Below are positions 49,891-58,710 of a stretch of 64,000 nucleotides of DNA, one piece after another. The notes under the pieces were generated by a model that saw only the letters and a list, made by a program, of their open reading frames with translations, did no database searches and was not told the origin of the DNA. The stretch is taken from contig UQKQ01000003.1 of assembly GCA_900541645.1 (NCBI GenBank), forward strand, positions 62,001 to 126,000, read 5' to 3'. The DNA is from an uncultured Collinsella sp. GTDB taxonomy: Bacteria > Actinomycetota > Coriobacteriia > Coriobacteriales > Coriobacteriaceae. Made by a program: the position numbers and the translations under genes. How positions within the stretch are numbered: the stretch's first letter is position 1; each line of letters starts with the position of its first letter.

Positions 49891-51273
49891 GTGGAATTCA
49901 TTGGCAGGGAGCGTGAACTCGCCCGTATTAAGAAAACGCTCAAGGCGCCCGAACAGCGCAATGTTCTCATTTACGGCAGGCGTCGTGTCGGCAAAAGTGA
50001 GCTCATCAAGCAGGCGCTAACCGATTTGTCGGGCGTCGCAACGGTCTATTACGAGTGCCGCCAAACCTCCGAGGCAGACAACCTAGAGAGTCTGTCCGCC
50101 CTTGTTGCTGAAGCGCTGAGCTTTCCTCCGCTCGCCTTCACAGGCATCCGCGAGCTCATCGAATTTCTGTTTGCCCAAGCCAAAGACAAGAACGTTACCC
50201 TTGTTCTCGACGAATACCCCTACTTGAGAGATGCGGTTAAAGGCTTAGACAGCATTCTCCAGACCTCAATCGACGCTCACAGGGAAGACTCACGTTTAAA
50301 CATTGTCCTGTGCGGCTCCTACGTTGAGATTATGAAATCCCTCATCGAGCATGAGAGCCCCCTCTACGGGCGAATTGATCTCGCGCTTGAGCTTAAGCCC
50401 ATGGACTACTTTGACGCTGCGAAATTCTATCCCGCGTTCTCGCCCGAGGACAAGGTGCGGCTCTATAGCGTTTTTGGCGGCATCCCCTTTTACAATCGCC
50501 TCATCGATCAGTCCCAAAGCGTACGCGACAACATCATCGAGCTCGTCACAGAACCTGGCGCCCGCTTAGAAAGCGAAGTGCCGTCCTATCTCAACGCCGA
50601 GATCTCGAAAATGACCAACGCCAACGAAGTTTTTGGGGCTCTCGCACAAGGTTACTCCCGTTGGGGGGACGTGTTGGCACAGTCACACGTCTCGAGCGGT
50701 CCGGCCATGGCAGATGTACTCGACAAGCTCATGTCACTCGAAATCGTCCAAAAGCGTGCACCCATCAACGACCCTATGAACAAGCGCAAGTCTGGCTACT
50801 TTGTAGTGGACCCACTTTCGCTCTTTTACTATCGCTACGTCTTCCGCAATGCCTCCGCGCGTCAGCTGCTCGACCCAGAAGTCTTCTATGATCGTCACGT
50901 CTCCCAAGACTTCGAGGAAAACTACGCTCCACATATGTTTGAGGAGATCTGCCGTCAATACCTCGTACGGCAGAACAGGGCCGGCAAGATCGAACCGGCT
51001 TTCGACGCCATAGGCAAGTACTGGTACGACGATCCCGCAAACAAAACGAGCGGCGAATTCGATGTGGTAACGCAAGACCCCGAGGGCTACGCATTCTACG
51101 AAGCAAAGTTCCGCAAGTCCCCCGTTACGCAAAAAATGGTCGATGAGGAAATCACCCAAGTCGAGGCAACGGGGCTCAAGTGCCATCGCTACGGATTCTT
51201 CTCCCGCTCGGGCTTCGAAGCTGACGAAAGCGATCGAACCGTCTTCATCGACCTGCCGCAGATGTTTGAATAG
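49891..51273 (+). CDS. AAA ATPase with C-terminal nuclease-like domain (ATPase_2 + DUF234 type)
   Basis: 460 residues. It begins FIGRERELARIKKTL, with Walker A YGRRRVGKSELIKQAL (about 29-44) and Walker B VTLVLDEYPYLRD, then GSYVEIMKSLIEHESPLYGR (sensor region). A winged helix segment (KMTNANEVFGALAQGYSRWG) follows. The last 110 residues contain GEFDVV...GYAFYEAKFRKSPV, the D-x(n)-E-x-K pattern of a PD-(D/E)XK fold (DUF234). These ATPases are widespread in archaea and anaerobes and of uncertain role. GTG 49891 follows GGAAGGAACCGAGTAA. An unusual dyad precedes it. Single gene. Confidence 0.85.
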   Translation: MEFIGRERELARIKKTLKAPEQRNVLIYGRRRVGKSELIKQALTDLSGVATVYYECRQTSEADNLESLSALVAEALSFPPLAFTGIRELIEFLFAQAKDKNVTLVLDEYPYLRDAVKGLDSILQTSIDAHREDSRLNIVLCGSYVEIMKSLIEHESPLYGRIDLALELKPMDYFDAAKFYPAFSPEDKVRLYSVFGGIPFYNRLIDQSQSVRDNIIELVTEPGARLESEVPSYLNAEISKMTNANEVFGALAQGYSRWGDVLAQSHVSSGPAMADVLDKLMSLEIVQKRAPINDPMNKRKSGYFVVDPLSLFYYRYVFRNASARQLLDPEVFYDRHVSQDFEENYAPHMFEEICRQYLVRQNRAGKIEPAFDAIGKYWYDDPANKTSGEFDVVTQDPEGYAFYEAKFRKSPVTQKMVDEEITQVEATGLKCHRYGFFSRSGFEADESDRTVFIDLPQMFE

Positions 51274-51425
51274 GACAGGCCCCACCCGCATCCCAAGCAT
51301 TCATTATCTAACCGAACGATTGTTCGATGGAATTCGTGTTAGATGGAATCGTCCGAGGCCTGGGCTATGCTACCTTGACTATCTATATGACTTAAACGCA
51401 GCAAAGGAGCACCGAGAGAGCGAGT

Positions 51426-53423
51426 ATGGCAAAAAACACCGCAAACTATGGTAACGACAGTATCCGCCAGCTCAAGGACGAGGAGCGCGTACGCCTGCGC
51501 CCTGCCGTCATCTTTGGCTCGGACGGACTCGATGGCTGTGCACACGCTGCCTTCGAGATCCTGTCCAACGCCGTTGACGAGGCGCGCCAGGGTTACGGCA
51601 AGCTCATCACCCTTACCGTCTTTCGCGATGGCTCCATTCAGGTAGAGGACAACGGCCGCGGCTGCCCGCTCGACTGGAACCCTTCCGAGAAGCGCTTTAA
51701 CTGGGAGCTCGTCTTTTGCGAGCTCTACGCCGGCGGCAAGTATAACAACAACCAGGGCGGCGACTACGACTTCTCGCTCGGCACCAACGGCTTGGGCTCC
51801 TGCGCGACCCAGTACGCTTCCGAGTACATGGACGTCACGGTTTGGCGCGACGGCAACAAATACTCCCTGCACTTTAAAAAGGGCAAGGTCGTCGGCGCCA
51901 AAAAGAAGGCACTCGAGATTGAGCCCAGCGACGAAGACCGCACCGGTACCACCATCAAATGGCGCCCCGATCTTGAGGTCTTTACCTCGATTAGCATTCC
52001 CCACGACTGGTATCGCGAGACCATGCGCCGTCAGGCCGTGGTCAACGCCAACGTGACCTTCCGCCTGCGCATCGAGGGCGACGATGGCGAGTTTTCCGAA
52101 GAGGATTTTTGCTATCCCAAGGGCATCGAGGACTACGTGCTCGAGAAGGTCGGTACCGACTACCTTACCGAGCCCTTCTTTATCGAGGCCGACCGTCGCG
52201 GTCGCGATCGCGAGGACCTGCCCGACTACAACGTAAAAATCACTGCTTGCATGTGCTTCTCGCGCACTTTCATGATGCAGGAGTACTACCACAACTCATC
52301 GTGGCTCGAGAACGGCGGCTCGCCCGAGAAGGCGGCCCGCAGTGCTCTGACCAGCGCCATCGACGCCTACATCAAGCAACAGGGCAAGTACAACAAAAAC
52401 GAGAGCGGCATCAAATGGCAGGACGTCCAGGACTGTCTGGTGCTGGTGACCAACTGCTTCTCCACCCAGACGTCCTACGAGAACCAGACTAAGAAGGCCA
52501 TCAATAACCGCTTTATCCAGCAGGCCATGACCGCCTTCTTTAAGGAGCGTCTCTCGACCTACTTGATCGAGAACAAAGACGCCGCCAACAAGATTCTGGA
52601 GCAGGTCCTCATCAACAAGCGCTCGCGCGAGAACGCAGAGAAGACGCGTCAGAGCATCAAGACCAACCTGCAGCAGAAGACCGACATGGCCAACCGCGTG
52701 CAGAAATTCATCGACTGCCGCTCCAAGGACAAGAGCCGTCGCGAGATCTACATCGTAGAGGGCGACTCGGCAGCAGGCGCCATTCGCACCTCGCGCGATG
52801 CCGAGTTCCAGGGCGTTATGCCCGTCCGCGGCAAGATCCTCAACTGCCTGAAGGAGGACTACCCGCGCATCTTTAAGTCCGACATCATCATGGACCTTAT
52901 GCGTGTGCTGGGCTGTGGCGTGGAGATCAAGGACAAGCGCATCAAGAACCTTGGCGCCTTCGACCTGGACAACCTCAACTGGAACAAGGTCATCATCTGT
53001 ACGGATGCCGACGTCGACGGTTATCACATTCGCACGCTCGTGCTCACCATGCTCTATCGACTGGTGCCCACGCTTATCGACGAGGGCTACGTCTATATCG
53101 CCGAGTCGCCGCTCTACGAGATCAATTGCAAAGAGAAGACCTACTTTGCCTACACCGAGCTCGAGAAGAACGGCATCCTTAAAGAGATCGGCGACCAAAA
53201 GTGCTCCATCAACCGCTCCAAGGGTCTTGGTGAGAACGATCCGGACATGATGTGGCTCACCACCATGAACCCCGAGACGCGCCGCCTGATTAAGGTGGAG
53301 CCCGAGGACGTCACCAAGATGGAAACCATGTTCAACCTGTTGCTGGGCAACGACGAGGCAGGCCGCAAGCGCCATATCTCCGAGCACGGCAAGGAATACC
53401 TGGACCAGCTGGACCTGCAATAG
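51426..53423 (+). CDS. Type IIA DNA topoisomerase subunit B (ParE/GyrB-like, divergent)
   Basis: 665 residues. The GHKL ATPase has EILSNAVDEARQG (catalytic Glu and Asn), DNGRGCPLDW and GTNGLGSCATQYAS in place of the usual GLHGVG. A transducer domain follows, then TOPRIM with VEGDSAAGAIRTSRD (canonical EGDSAGGSAKQGRD) and DADVDGYHIRTLVLTML, ending HISEHGKEYLDQLDL. All catalytic acids are kept, but many motif positions differ from housekeeping GyrB, so this is a second topoisomerase, annotated elsewhere as topoisomerase IV-like. Subunit A follows after 45 nt. ATG 51426 with a GAGAGAGCGAG leader. Confidence 0.93.
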   Translation: MAKNTANYGNDSIRQLKDEERVRLRPAVIFGSDGLDGCAHAAFEILSNAVDEARQGYGKLITLTVFRDGSIQVEDNGRGCPLDWNPSEKRFNWELVFCELYAGGKYNNNQGGDYDFSLGTNGLGSCATQYASEYMDVTVWRDGNKYSLHFKKGKVVGAKKKALEIEPSDEDRTGTTIKWRPDLEVFTSISIPHDWYRETMRRQAVVNANVTFRLRIEGDDGEFSEEDFCYPKGIEDYVLEKVGTDYLTEPFFIEADRRGRDREDLPDYNVKITACMCFSRTFMMQEYYHNSSWLENGGSPEKAARSALTSAIDAYIKQQGKYNKNESGIKWQDVQDCLVLVTNCFSTQTSYENQTKKAINNRFIQQAMTAFFKERLSTYLIENKDAANKILEQVLINKRSRENAEKTRQSIKTNLQQKTDMANRVQKFIDCRSKDKSRREIYIVEGDSAAGAIRTSRDAEFQGVMPVRGKILNCLKEDYPRIFKSDIIMDLMRVLGCGVEIKDKRIKNLGAFDLDNLNWNKVIICTDADVDGYHIRTLVLTMLYRLVPTLIDEGYVYIAESPLYEINCKEKTYFAYTELEKNGILKEIGDQKCSINRSKGLGENDPDMMWLTTMNPETRRLIKVEPEDVTKMETMFNLLLGNDEAGRKRHISEHGKEYLDQLDLQ

Positions 53424-53468
53424 CAGCACATCGATAACGACGGCCCATAAGAAGTTCAAGAGGAAATC

Positions 53469-55709
53469 GTGGCAAAGAAGAAGACGAAGAACCAGCCAAA
53501 GAAAAAGCAGGTCAACGCCGAGAACGTCATCGGCCTGCACTCCGAGGTCACCGATCAGCCAATCACGCAGACGCTCGAGGTCAACTACATGCCCTACGCC
53601 ATGAGCGTCAACGTCTCGCGTGCATTCCCCGAGATCGACGGCTTTAAGCCCTCGCATCGCAAGCTGCTCTACACTATGTACAAGATGGGTCTGCTCAAGG
53701 GCGAGCGCCAGAAGAGCGCCAACATCGTGGGTCAGACCATGAAGCTCAACCCGCACGGCGACGCCGCGATCTACGAGACGATGGTGCGCCTGGCGACGGG
53801 TAACGAAGCGCTGCTTGCCCCCTTCGTGGAGTCGAAGGGCAACTTTGGCAAGTACTATTCGGGCGACCTGAGCTACGCCGCCTCGCGTTACACCGAGGCC
53901 AAGCTCTCCCCCATCAGCGCCGAGATCTTCAAGGACATCGACAAGGACCCGGTCGACTTCGTCGACAGCTACGACGGTGCCATGAAGGAGCCGCGTCTGC
54001 TGCCCACCACGTTCCCCAACATCCTCGTCTCGGCCAACAAGGGCATCGGCGTCGCTATGGCGTCCGATATCTGCGGCTTCAACCTCAACGAGGTCTGCAC
54101 CGCCACGATGCACTACCTGAAGGACCCCGACTGCGACCTGCTCGAGTACATGCCCATGCCCGATTTCTCGACCGGCGGCGAGATTATCTACCGCCGCGAG
54201 GAGATGGAGAAGATCATCGAGACCGGTCTTGGCAGCTTCCAGATTCGCTCCCGCTGGCGCTGGATTCCCGAAGAGCGCATCATCGAGGTGTATGAGATCC
54301 CCTACACCACCAAGACCGATGTCATCATCGAGCGCATCGTCAAGCTCTCCAAGGAGGGCAAGGTCAAAGAGATCGCTGACATCCGCGACGAGACCGACCT
54401 CTCGGGCTTGCGCATCGCCATCGACCTTAAGCGCGGCGTCGACCCCGACAAGCTCATGGCCAAGCTCTATCGCTCGACCACGCTGCAGGACTCGTTCTCG
54501 TGCAACTTCAACGTGCTCGTCGACGGCTATCCCCGTGTTATGGGCGTGCGCCAGATCCTGCGCGAGTGGGTCAAGTGGCGTATTGAGTCCACGCGTCGCC
54601 GCATTAACTTTGACCTGGGCAAAAAGTCCGAGCGCCTGCACCTGCTGCACGGCCTTGAGGCGATCCTGCTCGACATCGACAAGGCGATCGCCATCATCCG
54701 CGGCACCAAACTCGAGGCCGAGGTCGTACCCAACCTTATGAAGGGTTTCGACATCGACGAGACCCAGGCCGAGTTTGTCGCCGAGCTCAAGCTCCGCAAC
54801 ATCAACGAGGAGTACATCCTCAACCGCACCAAGGACATCGCTAAGCTCGAGGGTGAGATTGCCGAGCTTGAGGAGATCCTTTCGAGCGAAGAGAACATCA
54901 AGAAGGTCATCAGCGACGAGCTGGCCGCGGTCAACAAGAAGTACGTGATGCCGCGCCGCACGGGCAGGATCGAGCCCCATGAGGTTATCGAGGTAAGCTT
55001 GGAGCCCGAGGTCGAGGAGTACCCGGTTACGATCATGCTCTCGCGCGATGGCTACCTCAAGAAGATGACGGACCGCGTGCTCAAGAAGGCGACCACGCTC
55101 AAGTACAAGGACGGCGACAAACCCTTTATCGAGTTCCCGTCCTCCAACACCCACGAGCTGCTGGTCTTTACCAACAAGAGCCAGGTGTACAAGTGCAAGG
55201 TCACGGCGTTTGAGGACACCAAGTCGGCACAGCTGGGCTCGTACCTGCCGACCGATCTTGAGATGGAACCCGACGAGAACGTCATCTGGGTCATCGACCC
55301 CGAGGACTACAAGGCCGACGTGCTGTTCGTCTTTGAGAACGGCCGCGTGGTGCGTGTCGCGCTTGCCGGATACGTTACCAAGACCAACCGCAAGCGCCTC
55401 AAAAACGCCATCTATGGTGGCAGCAAGCTGCTGTATGCCCAGGTGCTCAAGGAAGATCGCGACATCGCGCTGGTCTCGAGCGACTACCGTCTGATGAACT
55501 TCAACACGTCGCTGCTCAAGACCAAGACGACCACCAACACGCAGGGCGTCCAGGCCTTTACGGCCAAGAAGGGCCGCTCGGTCACCACCGTCGGCACGAC
55601 CGAGGAAATCCTTGGCGCCGGCGTCTCGGCCGAGAAGTTCACCGCGCAGAGCCTGCCCTCCGCCGGCGCCCTCATGAAGGAAAATGACATGCCGAGTTTG
55701 TTTGACTAA
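53469..55709 (+). CDS. Type IIA DNA topoisomerase subunit A (ParC/GyrA-like, divergent)
   Basis: 746 residues. The breakage-reunion domain has VNVSRAFPEIDGFKPSHRKLL, the DNA gate motif LNPHGDAAIYETMVRL, and the catalytic tyrosine in AASRYTEAKLSP. The tower and coiled-coil region ends LAAVNKKYVMPRRTG, followed by a partial beta-pinwheel CTD with no GyrA box (QRRGGKG) visible, which points to a decatenase. At the quinolone-anchoring positions (GDSAVYD in E. coli GyrA, Ser83 and Asp87) it reads GDAAIYE, i.e. Ala and Glu. GTG 53469 follows AGAGGAAATC. It works as A2B2 with the preceding gene product. Confidence 0.93.
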   Translation: MAKKKTKNQPKKKQVNAENVIGLHSEVTDQPITQTLEVNYMPYAMSVNVSRAFPEIDGFKPSHRKLLYTMYKMGLLKGERQKSANIVGQTMKLNPHGDAAIYETMVRLATGNEALLAPFVESKGNFGKYYSGDLSYAASRYTEAKLSPISAEIFKDIDKDPVDFVDSYDGAMKEPRLLPTTFPNILVSANKGIGVAMASDICGFNLNEVCTATMHYLKDPDCDLLEYMPMPDFSTGGEIIYRREEMEKIIETGLGSFQIRSRWRWIPEERIIEVYEIPYTTKTDVIIERIVKLSKEGKVKEIADIRDETDLSGLRIAIDLKRGVDPDKLMAKLYRSTTLQDSFSCNFNVLVDGYPRVMGVRQILREWVKWRIESTRRRINFDLGKKSERLHLLHGLEAILLDIDKAIAIIRGTKLEAEVVPNLMKGFDIDETQAEFVAELKLRNINEEYILNRTKDIAKLEGEIAELEEILSSEENIKKVISDELAAVNKKYVMPRRTGRIEPHEVIEVSLEPEVEEYPVTIMLSRDGYLKKMTDRVLKKATTLKYKDGDKPFIEFPSSNTHELLVFTNKSQVYKCKVTAFEDTKSAQLGSYLPTDLEMEPDENVIWVIDPEDYKADVLFVFENGRVVRVALAGYVTKTNRKRLKNAIYGGSKLLYAQVLKEDRDIALVSSDYRLMNFNTSLLKTKTTTNTQGVQAFTAKKGRSVTTVGTTEEILGAGVSAEKFTAQSLPSAGALMKENDMPSLFD

Positions 55710-55747
55710 AACAACGGCGACTAAACCGTCATGGTTTACAAAGCAGC

Positions 55748-55785
55748 GGGGCCCGGAGCGCAGTAAACGCTGCGCCCCGGGCCCC
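55748..55785. terminator. GC-rich hairpin after the topoisomerase operon
   Basis: GGGGCCCGGAGCGCAG and CTGCGCCCCGGGCCCC pair over 16 positions with one A/C mismatch and a 6-nt loop. There is no T-run on the plus strand, so it may be a rho-type or stability structure. It lies between convergent genes. Confidence 0.6.
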
Positions 55786-55807
55786 ATGCATTACACCAGC
55801 ATCATCC

Positions 55808-57097
55808 CTATAGACAAAATGCCGCATAAAGCGGAACAGACATAAGCCCATCATTCATTCCAAAGGGCTTAGTCGATAGCCTGATAAGGCGCACGCCCGG
55901 ATGGGTCTTTTTAAGTGAGGACAGACTTCGAGATCTTGTGTTCTCCCCCGCCTTGACTTCAATCGCAGACAAGCATCCCTGCTTCTCTACTACAAAGTCG
56001 ATTTCCGCACGATTATCTCGCGCCCAATAATGCAGTGGATAACCCATGGCTGAAAGCTGTTGGGCAACGTAGTTTTCGGTAAGTGCACCCATGAATGTGC
56101 CGCCGATACCGGCAAGAATATCGGCGCGTTGAGCACCGGCCTTGGAGACCAGCAGCCCTGTATCCGCCTGATAGATTTTAAAAGCAGAAGGGTTAGCGAA
56201 GGCCTCTAAAGGGCTTTCGATCTGCCCGACTAGGCTGCAGCGCGCCACCGTACCCGACAATACAAGCCAATCGAGAGCATCTCCAAAGAGAGACGCATTG
56301 CCCCCCGCTCGCACTACCTTGTATTGAAATTTACGATTCTCTTTGGCAAGCTGCTGTGGAATGGAATCGAAGCACGCACGCGTCTTTGCGCTCAAGCGTT
56401 CATCAGCATATTTATTGGTGTCGGCGGAATATCCGTCGAGAATAATCCGATGCTTTTCGGCCACATCAATGATTGACTGATCATCGATGTACGTTTGGAC
56501 CGCCTCGGGCATTCCGCCAACAACAAGATACTGTCGATAGAGCCCAAGCGCCTTTTCATGAAGGCTTGGCGCAAGAGGACCCATTATCTCGAATGATGAG
56601 CGTATCTCGTCGACCAGCTGATCGTGCCCCATCGCCCAGAGAAACTCCTCGAAATCGAGTGGAGTCATCTCAATCAAGTCGGTCTTTCCGACGGGGAACG
56701 AATACGACTGATGGTTAATGGCAACCCCAAGAAGCGACCCGGCAGCCGCAACGTAATACTCGGGAGCATCTTCGCAAAAGTATTTAAGGGAAGTGAGCGC
56801 TTCCTCGCATGCCTGGATCTCGTCAATGAACAGTAAGGTTTTGCCAGGCACGATACGCTGTCCCGTACGAGCCTCGATCGCACGTACGATCGAATGAGGG
56901 TCAAGACCGCCCGAAAAATCCGCTCGCGCCGACCGGTCGTTCTCAAGATTAACGTAGACAACCGATTCGAAAAGATCCTGGGCGTACGTTCTGAGTAAAT
57001 AGGTCTTGCCACACTGGCGCACGCCTTTGACCAGCAAAGGTTTTCTATCAGCTCTGTCTCGCCATTCCCTAAGGAGCTCGTCTGCCTTGCGACGCAT
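55808..57097 (-). CDS. AAA_14/DUF4143 ATPase
   Basis: 429 residues. Walker A is LLVKGVRQCGKTYLLRTYA (about 21-39), Walker B TLLFIDEIQACEEAL, sensor 1 YYVAAAGSLLGVAIN. After residue 220 the DUF4143 domain follows, with GALTENYVAQQLSAMGYPLHYWARDNRAEIDFVV and AIEVKAGENTRSRSL in blocks, a PD-(D/E)XK-like core. Such proteins are common accessory ATPases of unknown role in gut bacteria. ATG 57097 follows AGGGAAGG. It is convergent with the topoisomerase operon and is not obviously part of a larger system. Confidence 0.87.
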   Translation of the reverse strand: MRRKADELLREWRDRADRKPLLVKGVRQCGKTYLLRTYAQDLFESVVYVNLENDRSARADFSGGLDPHSIVRAIEARTGQRIVPGKTLLFIDEIQACEEALTSLKYFCEDAPEYYVAAAGSLLGVAINHQSYSFPVGKTDLIEMTPLDFEEFLWAMGHDQLVDEIRSSFEIMGPLAPSLHEKALGLYRQYLVVGGMPEAVQTYIDDQSIIDVAEKHRIILDGYSADTNKYADERLSAKTRACFDSIPQQLAKENRKFQYKVVRAGGNASLFGDALDWLVLSGTVARCSLVGQIESPLEAFANPSAFKIYQADTGLLVSKAGAQRADILAGIGGTFMGALTENYVAQQLSAMGYPLHYWARDNRAEIDFVVEKQGCLSAIEVKAGENTRSRSLSSLKKTHPGVRLIRLSTKPFGMNDGLMSVPLYAAFCL

Positions 57098-57277
57098 ACG
57101 TAACCTTCCCTCATGAACTTCTATTTGACAATATTTTAACGCGGATTAATTTGTTTTCAGTTATTTTTCTGCGTTTAAAAATTGTTCTATACGGCACTTG
57201 AGGGAATTCGCCCCTATCTCTCGGTAAGGACAGCAAGCATTTCCACCAACGCTGATTGCCATGCGTTCTTCTTGTCC

Positions 57278-57808
57278 TTAGGCGAGCTTGCGAGCGAGCT
57301 CTCGCACCTCTTTCAACTTGGGCGACGATGCCATGCTGTCGCGCTCGGTCATGCCACCAATCGTGACAATGCCCTGGTCCTCCCACTTGCAGTACGCGCA
57401 GGTTGACTTGTACATAGCGATCGCCGCATCATAGACACCCTCGCTGTGGCTATCGAGCAAAAGGGCCGTCTTGGTGAACGGGAAACCCGTGGCACCGAAG
57501 GCGTACAGGCGGTCGATGGCGGTCTTTTCCTGCGCAGTGATGTCAAACCAGTAGATAGGCGAAGCGAAGACAACCATGTCGGTGTCTTTCAGCGACTCAA
57601 TCACGTTGGCCATGTCATCCTTCTGCACGCAGACGCCCTCATGGGCGAAGCAGTACTGGCATCCCAAGCAGCCGGCGATCTTCTTGCTGGCAACGCGGAT
57701 GACCTCGACCGTATGGCCGCCCTCACGCGCGGTCTCGGCAAACGCCTCGACCATGGTATCGGTATTGGCGCCCTTACGCGGGCTGCCGCTCAATACAACG
57801 ATATTCAT
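57278..57808 (-). CDS. NADPH-dependent FMN reductase / iron-sulfur flavoprotein-like oxidoreductase
   Basis: 176 residues of flavodoxin-like fold. The FMN phosphate loop is GSPRKGANTDTMVEAF at residues 7-22. A cysteine cluster CLGCQYCFAHEGVC (about 46-59) resembles the Fe-S or redox motif of ISF-type proteins, and VVFASPIYWFDITAQEK contacts the isoalloxazine. Two further cysteines lie in CAYCKWE. It would reduce FMN, quinones or other acceptors at the expense of NAD(P)H. ATG 57808 has AAGGAGAGGG. It is near, but not clearly in, the sirtuin cluster. Confidence 0.88.
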   Translation of the reverse strand: MNIVVLSGSPRKGANTDTMVEAFAETAREGGHTVEVIRVASKKIAGCLGCQYCFAHEGVCVQKDDMANVIESLKDTDMVVFASPIYWFDITAQEKTAIDRLYAFGATGFPFTKTALLLDSHSEGVYDAAIAMYKSTCAYCKWEDQGIVTIGGMTERDSMASSPKLKEVRELARKLA

Positions 57809-57825
57809 AGGATTCCCTCTCCTTC

Positions 57826-57850
57826 ATGCTGCAGGCGCGCAGCATTTTTT
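57826..57850 (+). terminator. Hairpin with T-run upstream of the FMN reductase
   Basis: ATGCTGC...GCAGCAT followed by TTTTT on the plus strand looks like an intrinsic terminator, but no plus-strand gene ends here. It sits 18 nt before the reductase start on the opposite strand and may block antisense transcription. From here to 58006 I see no supported gene. Confidence 0.4.
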
Positions 57851-58006
57851 CTTGTAACCAAAACAAATGGGGTTAATCAATCGCCAGCAGGCCATATCTC
57901 TTGCTCAAGTTCCCTAAAGAAGCTCAAGGCGATTGCGATTGCCTTATACAACATCGAAAACCAAAGAGGGGCCATAGCAACGTCGCCTGCCTGAAATGAC
58001 ATGCGG

Positions 58007-58567
58007 TCAAGACGAGCTACGAGGATCGTGACGAGCCGATACCGCCCGCATGCCCCCTTCGGAATAGGCGCTGAGCAGCTCCTGAGCGTGGGCAAACTCG
58101 GGCCCTCGCCTCCAACCGAGCAGGCGGTTGACCGCGAGATTTCCCTGGACGTTGTGGACGAAGAGCAGATAGGCGTCCTCGCGCGAAAGCCCAGTCTCCT
58201 CCATGATCGAGGGAACCATCTGCTCGGCGCCGCGCTCGACGACGCGCTGTGCCACCCGGGCGTACGCGTCGTCATCCGAGTAGAGCAGATAATAGTCATC
58301 GTTTGCCGGCGGACGCTGGCAGAGGGCACCCGCCTCCGTTCCCTCGAGCGGCGGCACCGCCGCCAAGGCCTCGTCGATAAGCGTGTCGAGCAGGGCGAAC
58401 TTGTCCTCGTAGTGCAGATAGAACGTGCCACGGTTGATATCGGCGCGGCGGCAGATATCCGCTACCGTCATCTTCGCGAAGCCGACCTCGGCCAGCAGCG
58501 CGAAGAACGCCTCCCGTATGACCGAGAGTGTATAGCGTCGGCGACGATCGATCTTCCCCGCATCCAT
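58007..58567 (-). CDS. TetR/AcrR family regulator divergent from the sirtuin operon
   Basis: 186 residues. The HTH is YTLSVIREAFFALLAEVGFAKMTVADICRRADINRGTFYLHYEDKFALLD in consecutive blocks, followed by a helical ligand domain (MVPSIMEETGLSREDAYLLFVHNVQGNLAVNRLLGWRRG). ATG 58567 has GGAGGGGTA upstream and is preferred over an upstream in-frame start at 58594. The gap to the first sirtuin gene holds a 20-bp dyad over a -10 box. The protein is therefore the likely repressor of the operon and of itself. The ligand is unknown; a NAD-related or redox metabolite would fit the neighbours but is speculation. Confidence 0.9.
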   Translation of the reverse strand: MDAGKIDRRRRYTLSVIREAFFALLAEVGFAKMTVADICRRADINRGTFYLHYEDKFALLDTLIDEALAAVPPLEGTEAGALCQRPPANDDYYLLYSDDDAYARVAQRVVERGAEQMVPSIMEETGLSREDAYLLFVHNVQGNLAVNRLLGWRRGPEFAHAQELLSAYSEGGMRAVSARHDPRSSS

Positions 58568-58660
58568 TACCCCTCCAATTGCAACGCTCGACAATGCCCG
58601 GCAAACGCTCGTTTATTGACAGCAGGCCGAAGCTGTTCATTGCTCTTAAGCAAATCGACA

Positions 58661-58710
58661 TGGATACTTTTTATAGACACGTGTTTATAATAGCTGAAAG
58701 AAGGTATCCA
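58661..58710 (+). promoter_or_regulatory. Promoter and nested operator of the sirtuin operon
   Basis: TTATAGACACGTGTTTATAA (58671-58690) is a 20-bp dyad with a single mismatch pair. It overlaps the -10 box TATAAT (58686-58691). An outer 7-bp repeat TGGATAC (58661-58667) and GTATCCA (58704-58710) encloses it and ends at the GTG start. A -35 box is not obvious. The site is typical of TetR operators in position and symmetry. Confidence 0.65.

Noticed and set aside
52296..55787. Very long antisense open frame (over 1,100 codons) opposite the topoisomerase genes
   Set aside because: It lies fully antisense to two proteins with complete catalytic motifs. It arises from codon bias (RNY pattern) in GC-rich genes and shows no family features.
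57877..58006. Short minus-strand frame (MSFQAGDVAMAPLWF...) after the TetR gene
   Set aside because: It looks somewhat protein-like but has no ribosome site and no recognisable family; too weak to list.
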